Positions 51,883 through 60,274 of a stretch of 64,000 nucleotides of DNA are shown here, in pieces. The translations under genes and the position numbers were made by a program. The notes below the pieces were generated by a model. That model ran no database searches. It had not been told where the DNA came from and saw only the letters and a program-made list of their open reading frames with translations. This DNA comes from Palsa-1439 sp050015495 (lineage in GTDB: Bacteria; Verrucomicrobiota; Verrucomicrobiia; Palsa-1439). The stretch spans positions 65,572 to 129,571 of the forward strand of contig JBEKBH010000009.1 of the NCBI GenBank assembly GCA_050015495.1. The letters run 5' to 3'. Each line of letters starts with the position of its first letter. The stretch's first letter is position 1.

Positions 51883-52998
51883 TTATTTGTCGAGGAACTT
51901 TTTGTAGAAGGGCGATTTTTTGTAATCGCGGGCGACGCGGTCGAGAATGCGGTCGCGATGGTCGATCAGGCGTTTCGGTTTCCGCGGTTTGGATTTGTCG
52001 AGCGCGTACGCGGTGATCAGGGGAAGAGCGATGGTCGAGTCCACGTAGCAGACGACCGCATCAGGAAGTTTTTTCGGGTCGACCTTGCCCCAGCTCACGG
52101 CTTCCGCCGGCGTCGCGCCGGAGAGGCCGCCCGTATCGGGGCGGGCATCGGTGACCTGGAGGTAATAATCGTGGCCTTTCTCGTTGAGGCCGAGCACTTC
52201 CTGAATTTGCGGCTCGGTCTGGAGCATGAAATTCTTCGGGGAACCGCCGCCGAGGATGAAGACGCTGGAGTTGCGTCCATGTCGCTTGGCGTCGTAGACG
52301 ATGGCGGCGGTCTGGTTGACGTCGCGGTTCACGTCGAACTGCAGTTTGTATCCCGCGAGGCTCATGGCGGCGACGTTCATGCCGATGGAACTGTCGCCCG
52401 GGCTGCTGGTGAAGCAGGGGACACCGTGCTGGTAGGCGACGGAGATGAGCGACGTGTCTTTGAGGCCGAGTTTGCGCGCGCGTTGATGGACGTATTTGCC
52501 GAGGAGATAATGAAATTCGTCGGTGCCCATGGACCGCTGGAACTCGCGACCGCTGATGACCTGGCGGATAAAGGCGTCGGTATCGAGCAGCACGCTGTAG
52601 TCGAAGAGGATGTCGTAGATGCGGATGATCTGGCGTTTGCGCAGCTCGATGTCGTCGAGGAACGGCGAGCCGCGGTACAGCTTCATATCGAGGCCGTAAT
52701 GGATGTCGTGGTAGAGGTTGGCGCCCGTGGTGACGATCCAGTCGATGAACCCGGCTTTGATGAGGGGGATGAGACAGGATTTGCCCAAGCCGGCGGGCAC
52801 GAGCGCGCCGGTGAGGCTGACCCCGACCAGGCCGTTGCGGGGCAACATCTTTTGCGTGAACAACTCGCAGCCTTCGCGGAGGCGGGCGGCGTTGTAGGCC
52901 TGGAAAGTGTCGGCAACGAGCTGGGAGGCGCGGGCGCCCCTGGCGGCGGGCCGGGGGTTGAGGCGCAAGAATCGGCGGAATTTGCTGACATTTTTCAT
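51883..52998 (-). CDS. Deoxyhypusine-synthase-like protein
   Basis: 371 residues, ATG at 52998. NAD-binding and catalytic features of the deoxyhypusine synthase family: SLTGALVPAGLG, DWIVTTGANLYHD, CFTSSPGDSSIGM, ILGGGSPKNF, and the lysine loop PAEAVSWGKV (catalytic Lys retained). Bacteria lack eIF5A, the eukaryotic substrate, so a polyamine reaction such as homospermidine formation is the likely role; this is inference. Divergent from mqnD with a 95-base gap. The C-terminus is Lys/Arg-rich. Confidence 0.82.
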   Translation of the reverse strand: MKNVSKFRRFLRLNPRPAARGARASQLVADTFQAYNAARLREGCELFTQKMLPRNGLVGVSLTGALVPAGLGKSCLIPLIKAGFIDWIVTTGANLYHDIHYGLDMKLYRGSPFLDDIELRKRQIIRIYDILFDYSVLLDTDAFIRQVISGREFQRSMGTDEFHYLLGKYVHQRARKLGLKDTSLISVAYQHGVPCFTSSPGDSSIGMNVAAMSLAGYKLQFDVNRDVNQTAAIVYDAKRHGRNSSVFILGGGSPKNFMLQTEPQIQEVLGLNEKGHDYYLQVTDARPDTGGLSGATPAEAVSWGKVDPKKLPDAVVCYVDSTIALPLITAYALDKSKPRKPKRLIDHRDRILDRVARDYKKSPFYKKFLDK

Positions 52999-53093
52999 GT
53001 GGCCAGAGATTTTTCTTCGTGCAAACGTCCGGGCGAGCCCCTAGAATTAACGACCGCATAAATTTTTGCAACCTATTTAGGAGGGCACATCCC

Positions 53094-53930
53094 ATGGAGC
53101 CACGAGAGATACGCATCGGCCATAGTCCCGACCCGGATGACGCATTCATGTTTTACGGGTTGACCCACGGCAAACTCGACACGGCGGGTCTGACGTTTAA
53201 ACATGTCATCCGGGACATCGAGAGCCTGAACCATCTGGCCGTGGAAGGCGAACTGGAGGTAACGGCGCTCAGCGTGCACGCGTATGGGTACGTGATGGAC
53301 AAATACGCGCTGGTGGCGAGCGGCGGAAGCTTCGGGGACAAGTGCGGGCCGATCGTGGTGGCGCGAAAACCGATGGACGTGGGCGAGCTGGCCGACGACC
53401 GGATCGCCGTGCCCGGGACGATGACGAGCGCGTATCTGCTGTTGAAACTGCTGCTGATGAATTTCAAGTTCGAGGTGGCGCCATTCGACAAGATCATGGA
53501 CCTGGTCAAGAACGGCGAGGTGGACGCGGGGTTGTTGATTCATGAAGGGCAGATCACCTACCAGCAGCTGGGGCTGCACAAGATCGTCGATCTGGGCGAG
53601 TGGTGGTACGCGGACACGGGATTGCCGACGCCGTTGGGTGTGAACGCGGTGCGGAAGGATCTCGGCAAACAGTTGATGCGCAAGATTTCGGAGTTGCTGA
53701 CGGCGAGCATCCGCTACGCGTTGGAGCATCGCGCGGAAGCCGTTGCCTATGCCCGGGAATTCGGCCGTGGCATGGACGCTGCTACGACAGACCGGTTTGT
53801 GGGAATGTATGTCAACCCGCTCACATTGGACATGGGAATGAAAGGCCGCGAAGCCATCACATTGTTGCTGACCCGCGCGTATCACGCCGCGCTGGTGCCG
53901 CGCCCGGTGAATCTGGAGTTTGTCGAGTGA
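53094..53930 (+). CDS. mqnD: 1,4-Dihydroxy-6-naphthoate synthase (futalosine pathway)
   Basis: 278 residues from ATG at 53094 with a strong AGGAGG 9 bases upstream. Periplasmic-binding-like fold with the MqnD motif GHSPDPDDAFMFYGL, then TALSVHAYGYV and GTMTSAYLLLKL and HEGQITYQQLGL. Releases dihydroxynaphthoate from cyclic dehypoxanthine futalosine in menaquinone synthesis. No other mqn gene is in the window. The barrel gene follows 34 bases later. Confidence 0.93.
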   Translation: MEPREIRIGHSPDPDDAFMFYGLTHGKLDTAGLTFKHVIRDIESLNHLAVEGELEVTALSVHAYGYVMDKYALVASGGSFGDKCGPIVVARKPMDVGELADDRIAVPGTMTSAYLLLKLLLMNFKFEVAPFDKIMDLVKNGEVDAGLLIHEGQITYQQLGLHKIVDLGEWWYADTGLPTPLGVNAVRKDLGKQLMRKISELLTASIRYALEHRAEAVAYAREFGRGMDAATTDRFVGMYVNPLTLDMGMKGREAITLLLTRAYHAALVPRPVNLEFVE

Positions 53931-53964
53931 TGGCGAACAGCGGAAGCAACGAAGGGCGCGGCGC

Positions 53965-55206
53965 GTGAATTCAGGCGGGCGTGTTTCCCTCCTGACCCGG
54001 GGGCTGCTTCTGTGGTTGGCGGCAACACCGGTCTGTCGCGCCGCTTGGGACTTCACCGCCCCCGGCGAACCGAGCCGCAACTGGAGCGTGTCCCTCAATA
54101 ACGGCGTGCAATACGACGACAACTTCAACGGGACCGAGACCGACCGGCAGGCAGGAATCCAGTACACCTCGGACCTCACCCTGCGCGCCAAGTTTCCCTG
54201 GGAGCGTGCGTTTGTTGCGGGGCAGTACGACTACGGGATTATATATCCGGAAAATAACACTTTGGGTGGAGTGGAGCAGACTCACAACCTGAACCTTTCG
54301 GTGAATTTCAGCGTCAACCCCCGGCTGTTGCTGAGCGTGACCGAGAATTTTATCGATTCAGTCCAACCGCAACTAGTACAAACGGCGGCTGGAGTACCCC
54401 CCACGGTCATCATTGCGGGCGCATACATATACGACAACGTCGGCGCCAGTGTGAGCTACTCGCTGGCGCCCCGTTGGAGCATGTCGGTCGCGGGGAGTTG
54501 GGACATCTGGAAGTATGGTGAAGCGCTGTATGCAACCAACAATAACCACGAGGATTACTCGTCGACACTTTCCCTATACTACTCCATTGATCCGCGCACG
54601 ATTGTGGGAGTGAATTACCAGTATGCTGGAGATATCTACACTAACCCCGGCTTCAAGAACGGTCTGAACGCTTCTTCCAACACGGGATACCTGTCCCTGA
54701 CACACCAGTTTAATCCGAAGTTGACGCTGGTTCTCAATGGCGGTTATACCGTGCGGGATTCGGAGGACGGCACCACCAGCACCGCCCCGTCCGCGTTCGG
54801 CTCCCTTGCCTACAATTACGGTCCGAAGGACACGATCTCTCTCGTGGGCGCCGAATCTTTGAATTCGTCCGGCATCGGGTACAACCAAGGTTTCACCGCG
54901 GAAGAAAACGAGAGCGTGGCCTTGCAGGTGAACCATCGATTCACGGCCAGATTGTACACCGTGGTCGAGGCGACGTACGTCCACAGCGCCTTCACCGCGG
55001 AGGTTCTCGATCAGTTCCTGGTGCCAAAGAATGTGACACCAACGGAGGACTCCATAACCGCACATTGGGGTATCCGCTATGATTTCAGGCAATGGTTGTC
55101 CGCGGGGGTGGACTACTACTACACCAAACTTACTTCTTCGGAAGTGGTGTTCGCATCGCCGTATTACCGAGACCAAATCGGCGTGAGTTTGACCCTGACA
55201 TACTGA
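53965..55206 (+). CDS. Outer-membrane beta-barrel protein of the exopolysaccharide cluster
   Basis: 413 residues from GTG at 53965; the frame is open further upstream but overlaps mqnD. Signal peptide (LLTRGLLLWLAATPVCRA). The body is repeated amphipathic strands (WSVSLNNGVQYDDNFNGT, RLYTVVEATYVHS) ending YRDQIGVSLTLTY, a terminal-aromatic outer-membrane signature. Barrels of this sort accompany Wzc/Wza systems. Predicted to export or anchor the polymer. Gap to the next gene holds a sigma-54-type promoter. Confidence 0.75.
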   Translation: MNSGGRVSLLTRGLLLWLAATPVCRAAWDFTAPGEPSRNWSVSLNNGVQYDDNFNGTETDRQAGIQYTSDLTLRAKFPWERAFVAGQYDYGIIYPENNTLGGVEQTHNLNLSVNFSVNPRLLLSVTENFIDSVQPQLVQTAAGVPPTVIIAGAYIYDNVGASVSYSLAPRWSMSVAGSWDIWKYGEALYATNNNHEDYSSTLSLYYSIDPRTIVGVNYQYAGDIYTNPGFKNGLNASSNTGYLSLTHQFNPKLTLVLNGGYTVRDSEDGTTSTAPSAFGSLAYNYGPKDTISLVGAESLNSSGIGYNQGFTAEENESVALQVNHRFTARLYTVVEATYVHSAFTAEVLDQFLVPKNVTPTEDSITAHWGIRYDFRQWLSAGVDYYYTKLTSSEVVFASPYYRDQIGVSLTLTY

Positions 55207-55231
55207 GTGGGCTGGTGAAAAGCGCGGCTTT

Positions 55232-55247
55232 CGGCACGAGAATTGCA
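55232..55247 (+). promoter_or_regulatory. Sigma-54-type promoter upstream of the Wzc-like gene
   Basis: CGGCACG-N4-TTGCA: GG at 55233-55234 and GC at 55245-55246, exactly ten bases apart, matching YTGGCACGrNNNTTGCW except for one base. Expected start near 55258. An enhancer-binding activator would be needed; none is encoded nearby. Confidence 0.6.
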
Positions 55248-55262
55248 TCTCTTCAGGTTTGA

Positions 55263-55397
55263 ATGGAAAAACGACGGAAACATCGCCCTACCAGCAAGAT
55301 TGGCAAGGTGTTCTCGAGTGCGGACTTGCCGCCTGACTTTTCACTTGCCTGTGGGCGGAACTTGGTGTTTAGTGCACGGACTTCAAAAATTTACTGA
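55263..55397 (+). CDS. Possible 44-residue leader protein coupled to wzc
   Basis: MEKRRKHRPTSKIGKVF..., 44 codons, basic N-terminus. Its TGA overlaps the wzc ATG as TGATG, and it begins 5 bases after the expected sigma-54 start. A weak CAGG precedes the ATG. Function unknown; either a coupled small protein or a translational leader. Confidence 0.4.
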   Translation: MEKRRKHRPTSKIGKVFSSADLPPDFSLACGRNLVFSARTSKIY

Positions 55398-57544
55398 TGG
55401 ATACGACTCAACCAGCCCCTGAGACGCGACTTCACTTCTTGGATTATTGGCGCGTCATTAGAACCCGCAAGGTGATTCTGTTCTTGGTCTTCTTGCTCGT
55501 TGTTGTGACCGTATTTACCATAACCCTCTTTCAACCAAAGATTTATATGGCAGCGGTCCGCATCAAGGTCGAACCAGAGAGGCCCACGGTGCAGATGGAA
55601 GGGGGAAATCAAATGCCGATCTACGACCCGTTTTTTCTGCAGACCCAATACGAAATCCTTCAGTCGCAGAAAGTTCTGTACCCGGTAATCGAGCGGCTCA
55701 ATTTACAGCAGCACTGGGGAGTTGACGTTAAGCTGCCCGAGGACATGGCTTTCAGACGGCTGAAGGGGGCGCTGGCCGTTCGCCGTTTCCGTGACACGTC
55801 GCTCATCGAGATTTCGGTATATGACCGCGAACCCGCGCTGGCAGCCCAGATCGCCAACACAATTGCTGATTACTATAAAGATGAGCGGCAGGAGGTGAAG
55901 CGCGAGGATACCCAGAAGGGAATCGACAAGCTGCGCGACGAAGTCGCGCAGCAAGAGGAGCGGGTCCATCAGGCTCAGGAAAAGGTCGAGAAGTATCGCA
56001 GAGAGCTGGGGGTGCCGGTAATCAACCAGTCCAAGCTGAACGACCAAACACTCCAGAGTTTGGAATCCAAACTGACCGAGGCCCGCAATGACGTGGCTGG
56101 ACTTCAGGAAGAACTGAATGAAGTCGAAAAACTCACCCCGCGACAACTGCGCGGTGCCGTCACCAAGCTGATTAGCGACTCCACGGCGCAAACACTCCTG
56201 CAGAACCTGACCGATATCGAAACGCGTCTGGAGACCTCCAAGGAGGATTATGGTCCGGAACACCCGACGGTCCTGGCATTGATCGCCACGCGCGATAAAC
56301 TGCTGGACCAGCTCAATGACCGTCTGGAGGGTATCAAGGCGGGTATCGCCATCGAGTTGGCGGTGGCCAAGGCCCACGCCGATGACCTGCAGAAGCAACT
56401 CGACGATGCCAAGAACGCCGACCTCATCCTGCAGAGCGAAAAGTATCTCCCATTCCTAAATGCCGAGCGCGACGAGGGGTCCGAGATAAAACTGTACGAG
56501 GGCCTCAAGGGGCGGATGCAGGAAGCCACGGTCGAAATGGAATTGCCACGCAGCCCGGTGGAAGTGATTGACCATGCGGAAGCGCCGTTGCCGTCGATGT
56601 ACGTTAAGCCCAACATCTGGCTGAACGTGGGCATGGGAGCCGCCGCCGGCTTGGTGTTCGGCATTGGCCTCGCGTTCTTCATCGAGTTCCTCGACACCAG
56701 CATCAAGAGAATCGAGGACATCGAGAAGTACCTGGGGTTGCCCGTCCTGGGCGTCGTCGGACAACAAGCCGGATTGCTGCACCGCGGCAATGTTTCCATG
56801 TCCCACCTCGAGGCGTACCGCATGATGCGCACCAACATCGAATTCGCCAAACCGGAGGGTGCGCCGACCTCATTTTGCGTGCTCAGCGCGGGCGCCGGAG
56901 AAGGCAAATCGTTTACCATCGCCAACCTCGCGTTTGTCTACGCACAACATGGCGCCCGTGTCCTCGTGGTCGATAGCGACCTGCGTCGCCCTGGCGTTCA
57001 TGAACATCTGGGAGTCGCCAACAATATCGGCCTCGCGGATTACCTCAGCGGCGCCAAGAGTGTTCAGGACATTATCCAACCGACTGAAACCGCGAACCTC
57101 TGGCTGATTGCCGCCGGCGGCGGTTCCTCGGCGCGAGCGGCCCTGCATTTGCTGACCTCGCAACGGATGGCGGAACTCATCCGCCAGGTCGTGCAACAGT
57201 TCGATGTGGTCATTTACGATACGCCGCCCATCCTCGGCGTCAGCGACGCCGCAGTCATGACCCGCGAAGTGGGCATGTCGCTTCTCGTGGTCCAGCACCG
57301 GCGTTACCCGCGCAACATGGCCCGCCGCGCCGTGCAGGTCATTCAGAACGCCGGCGGCAAGCTGCTCGGGTGCGTGGTGAACAACATCCAGCTCGGCCAC
57401 GATGAGACCTACTACTACTATCACGACCACTATCACGACCAGCTCGAGTTCGCCCAACACACCCGCGAACTCCGCGAGAAAAAGCAGGTCGCAGCCACCA
57501 AGCCATCGGGCGGTGATGAGATTGACCTATCCGGAAAGTATTGA
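55397..57544 (+). CDS. wzc: Wzc-like polysaccharide co-polymerase and tyrosine autokinase
   Basis: 715 residues. N-terminal membrane helix (VILFLVFLLVVVTVFTITLF) and the Wzz domain, a long coiled coil (residues about 160-370), second helix (LNVGMGAAAGLVFGIGLAFF, about residue 410), then the BY-kinase domain: Walker A SAGAGEGKSFT, Walker A' VVDSDLRRPG, Walker B VVIYDTPP. The C-terminus carries the tyrosine cluster YYYYHDHYHDQ (about 672-682) for autophosphorylation. Controls chain length and export of the exopolysaccharide. Walker A Ser-Phe replaces the more usual Ser-Thr. Followed by wza at 68 bases. Confidence 0.93.
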   Translation: MDTTQPAPETRLHFLDYWRVIRTRKVILFLVFLLVVVTVFTITLFQPKIYMAAVRIKVEPERPTVQMEGGNQMPIYDPFFLQTQYEILQSQKVLYPVIERLNLQQHWGVDVKLPEDMAFRRLKGALAVRRFRDTSLIEISVYDREPALAAQIANTIADYYKDERQEVKREDTQKGIDKLRDEVAQQEERVHQAQEKVEKYRRELGVPVINQSKLNDQTLQSLESKLTEARNDVAGLQEELNEVEKLTPRQLRGAVTKLISDSTAQTLLQNLTDIETRLETSKEDYGPEHPTVLALIATRDKLLDQLNDRLEGIKAGIAIELAVAKAHADDLQKQLDDAKNADLILQSEKYLPFLNAERDEGSEIKLYEGLKGRMQEATVEMELPRSPVEVIDHAEAPLPSMYVKPNIWLNVGMGAAAGLVFGIGLAFFIEFLDTSIKRIEDIEKYLGLPVLGVVGQQAGLLHRGNVSMSHLEAYRMMRTNIEFAKPEGAPTSFCVLSAGAGEGKSFTIANLAFVYAQHGARVLVVDSDLRRPGVHEHLGVANNIGLADYLSGAKSVQDIIQPTETANLWLIAAGGGSSARAALHLLTSQRMAELIRQVVQQFDVVIYDTPPILGVSDAAVMTREVGMSLLVVQHRRYPRNMARRAVQVIQNAGGKLLGCVVNNIQLGHDETYYYYHDHYHDQLEFAQHTRELREKKQVAATKPSGGDEIDLSGKY

Positions 57545-57612
57545 GAGAACGATTCGCCGCGGACCTGTTTGGCAATCCAGGTTGTGCACGGCATCGTGGA
57601 ACAATTGACTTC

Positions 57613-58302
57613 ATGAATTCAACCCGACGGATTAATCGATGCGCGTTGGTTGGCTGGCGCCTGGCGCTGGCCGCCGTCCTCGGCCTGTCCGCCGGATGCA
57701 GCACTATCAACGACCTGGTCGGTCGGTCGAACCCGTCGAACGCGTCGGCCCGGTCATCGTCTGCCGGCACGACCGCCGCCGCGGCAACCGCCGCGGGCGC
57801 GAGTGACGAAGAGGTTTCCGGCAGACTCCGCACGGGAGACGAGATCGTCGTCAAGATCGACGCCGGCGCGGCGACCGCCTCGACGGCCGCCATACCCTCC
57901 GATCTAATCATTGACGACCAGGGGAATATCGAGTTGCCGCTGGTCGGGCAGATCAAGGCGGCCGGACTCACGGCCAGTGAGCTGGGGGAACGCATTCAAG
58001 CCAACTATGTGCCCCGCTACTACGTGCGTTGCACCGCCACCGTGCTCATTGCCCAGCGGTTCTTTTACGTCGGCGGCGAAGTGAAGACCCCCGGCCGCTT
58101 CCTCTGGAGTGAGGACACGAGCCTCCTGAAGGCCATCAACACAGCCGCCGGATTTACGGATTACGCGAATCGGCGCAAGGTGCAGTTGGTCCGCGGCAAG
58201 ACCACCGAGACGTACGATTGTGAAGACCTGCAGCGCCATCCGGCCAAGGACATCCCGATCCGGCCCGGGGACACCGTGACCGTGCCGCGCAGCATCTTCT
58301 GA
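57613..58302 (+). CDS. wza: Wza-like polysaccharide export lipoprotein
   Basis: 229 residues from ATG at 57613. Lipoprotein signal with lipobox LSAGC, an Ala/Ser-rich linker, then the polysaccharide export domain (RLRTGDEIVVKID, DLIIDDQGNIELPLVGQIKAAGLT) and an SLBB-like repeat (RFFYVGGEVKTPGRFLW). Shorter than E. coli Wza (379 residues): the outer-membrane helix domain is absent, so it may pair with the upstream barrel. Sits between wzc and the polymerase gene. Confidence 0.9.
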   Translation: MNSTRRINRCALVGWRLALAAVLGLSAGCSTINDLVGRSNPSNASARSSSAGTTAAAATAAGASDEEVSGRLRTGDEIVVKIDAGAATASTAAIPSDLIIDDQGNIELPLVGQIKAAGLTASELGERIQANYVPRYYVRCTATVLIAQRFFYVGGEVKTPGRFLWSEDTSLLKAINTAAGFTDYANRRKVQLVRGKTTETYDCEDLQRHPAKDIPIRPGDTVTVPRSIF

Positions 58303-58354
58303 AAAATCGACCGTCGGATTGCCAGTCAACAGGAGGGGGCACGCAACGGGTACG

Positions 58355-60274
58355 GTGAACCACCGCTCGAGTAACCGCAACGTCCGCGCCGTCTGGACGG
58401 GCCCACAAACCCCGTTGGGGCGCGTCTGCCAAACCACCGTCGTTGTTCTCAGCCTGTTGGTCTTGGTGTTTGCCCCGTTGGCCTTCGGTGCGGTTCGGCT
58501 CTGGGCGCTTGGTCCCATCCTCATTGCCATCGAAGTGGCGGGTGTGCTGTGGATCGTCCGTGTTCTCAACGCCCGGGAAATCCCCGTGGTCTTCTCGACG
58601 GTCGGCCCGCCAGTCATTGCTCTGGCGGCGTATGGGGTGATTCGCTACGGCTGGAGCGAGATCGAGCCGATTGCCAGCGCGGCGATGATGCTCTGGCTCG
58701 CTGCGGCGCTCCTCTTCTTTCTGGTCCTCAACAACGTTCGACACCGCTGGCATGTCACGCTGGTGGTCTGGGTGCTCGTCGGCGCGGGCACAATGGTCGC
58801 CCTCTGCGGTTTGTGGCAGGGAATCGCCGGATCATCGTCCGTGTGGGCGTTTCCCCAGTACGACCGGTATCTGGGCAGTGCCAGTGGCACGTTCATTCGC
58901 CCGAGCCACGGCGCGGCCTACCTGGAATTGGTGTTCCCGATCGCCGCCGCCAACTTCCTCTTTTCCCGTCGCCGGTTTGAACACAAGGTGGCCATCGCCA
59001 TCGCCTGTTTGCTCATGGGCGCGGCCTTGTTGTTGATCGCCGCCCCCAACGGCTGGCTGGGATGGCTGGCCAGCATCATCGTTCTGCTCGTCTACATCAT
59101 CAAACGCGGCAGCAAACAGTCGCGCTGGCTCATGATCGGAGTGGGACTGCTGGGTCTCTTGCTGGTCGCGGCCCTCATCGGTCTCCTGGCGTCGGGAGCA
59201 CCGGAGCAAGGGTTCCCGACGACAGAACACCCGTACGGGGAGGCGTCGTGGCCCGCCGCCTGGCAAATGGCGCGCGGCAACTTGTTGCTGGGGGCCGGGC
59301 CGGGCATGTTTCGGTGGCTGTATCCGTCCTACCGGGCCGTGCAGGGTGTGATGGACGCGCCGGACAATGAGTATGCCAGCGTGTTTACCGAATACGGGCT
59401 GGTCGGGTGTGTGCTGGTCGTGTGGGTCCTCGCGGCCTTCGTGATCGCGGCCATTCACATCCTCTCTGTTCGCGCGTCACGGTATTCCGCGTCCACTCCG
59501 TCAAACCGCTACGCCTTTGCCGTCGGCGGACTGGCCTCGGTTGTGGCCGTCGCCGTCGGCGCCCTGTTCGACTCGAGCCTCCACGCGCCGGCCAACTTGT
59601 TTACCGTGGTGGCCATCATGGCGACGACACTCACCTGTGGCGTCCACCCCAGCGGCAAAATCGAGGAGGACGAGGAGTTGCCGGGCCGGTATGCGCCCCT
59701 CGCGGTCAAGGGTGTCAACAAGGTCGCGCTGGCCGTGTCGTTGGCCGTCGTGGTGCTGCTGCTCGCGTCGCGATTGTGCAAGAGTTACCCGTCCGATTTC
59801 TATTTGCGGCTGGCCCGGCGGGCCGGGGATTCGTTGGATTGGGACACGGCCCGGGAGCGATACCGGCAGGCGTGGGAATTTGACCGCCGCAACTTCGATG
59901 TCGCGACCGCCATCGGCGATTTGCTGAGCGCGCGCGCCACGTGGGACGTCGCCCAGCGCGAGAAGTTGTTGGACGAAGCGATTATCTGGTATGAGCGCGC
60001 GTTTACGGCCAATCCCTACGCCATGGATGTCCAGGTCAAACTCGGGCGCGTGTACGACGCCCTGGGCAAACGGGAGCTTGCCGAGGAACGCTATCGCCGC
60101 GCGATTCAGGCCGACCCCGACAATGCGTCCTACCACGCCCAGCTCGGGCTGCACGACCTGCGTTGGGACGAGACCGAGAAGGCCGTTGCCAGTTTCATGC
60201 GGGCCTACGAACTGGGCGGTGACGACCCGCTGCCGGAAATCGAGTTGCGGCGGCTGGGCAAGCTGGGACCATGA
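58355..60274 (+). CDS. Wzy/O-antigen-ligase-like polymerase with C-terminal TPR
   Basis: 639 residues from GTG at 58355, with AGGAGGGG about 17 bases upstream; a TTG at 58319 is the alternative. Ten or more membrane helices to about residue 490; the periplasmic loop holds the O-antigen ligase block DNEYASVFTEYGLVG preceded by GAGPGMFRWLYPSY. The C-terminal 150 residues are TPR-like (YDALGKRELAEERYRRAIQADPDNA). It polymerises or ligates the exopolysaccharide. TPR fusion is uncommon in Wzy but occurs in ligases of this type. Overlaps glcD by four bases. Confidence 0.85.
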   Translation: MNHRSSNRNVRAVWTGPQTPLGRVCQTTVVVLSLLVLVFAPLAFGAVRLWALGPILIAIEVAGVLWIVRVLNAREIPVVFSTVGPPVIALAAYGVIRYGWSEIEPIASAAMMLWLAAALLFFLVLNNVRHRWHVTLVVWVLVGAGTMVALCGLWQGIAGSSSVWAFPQYDRYLGSASGTFIRPSHGAAYLELVFPIAAANFLFSRRRFEHKVAIAIACLLMGAALLLIAAPNGWLGWLASIIVLLVYIIKRGSKQSRWLMIGVGLLGLLLVAALIGLLASGAPEQGFPTTEHPYGEASWPAAWQMARGNLLLGAGPGMFRWLYPSYRAVQGVMDAPDNEYASVFTEYGLVGCVLVVWVLAAFVIAAIHILSVRASRYSASTPSNRYAFAVGGLASVVAVAVGALFDSSLHAPANLFTVVAIMATTLTCGVHPSGKIEEDEELPGRYAPLAVKGVNKVALAVSLAVVVLLLASRLCKSYPSDFYLRLARRAGDSLDWDTARERYRQAWEFDRRNFDVATAIGDLLSARATWDVAQREKLLDEAIIWYERAFTANPYAMDVQVKLGRVYDALGKRELAEERYRRAIQADPDNASYHAQLGLHDLRWDETEKAVASFMRAYELGGDDPLPEIELRRLGKLGP

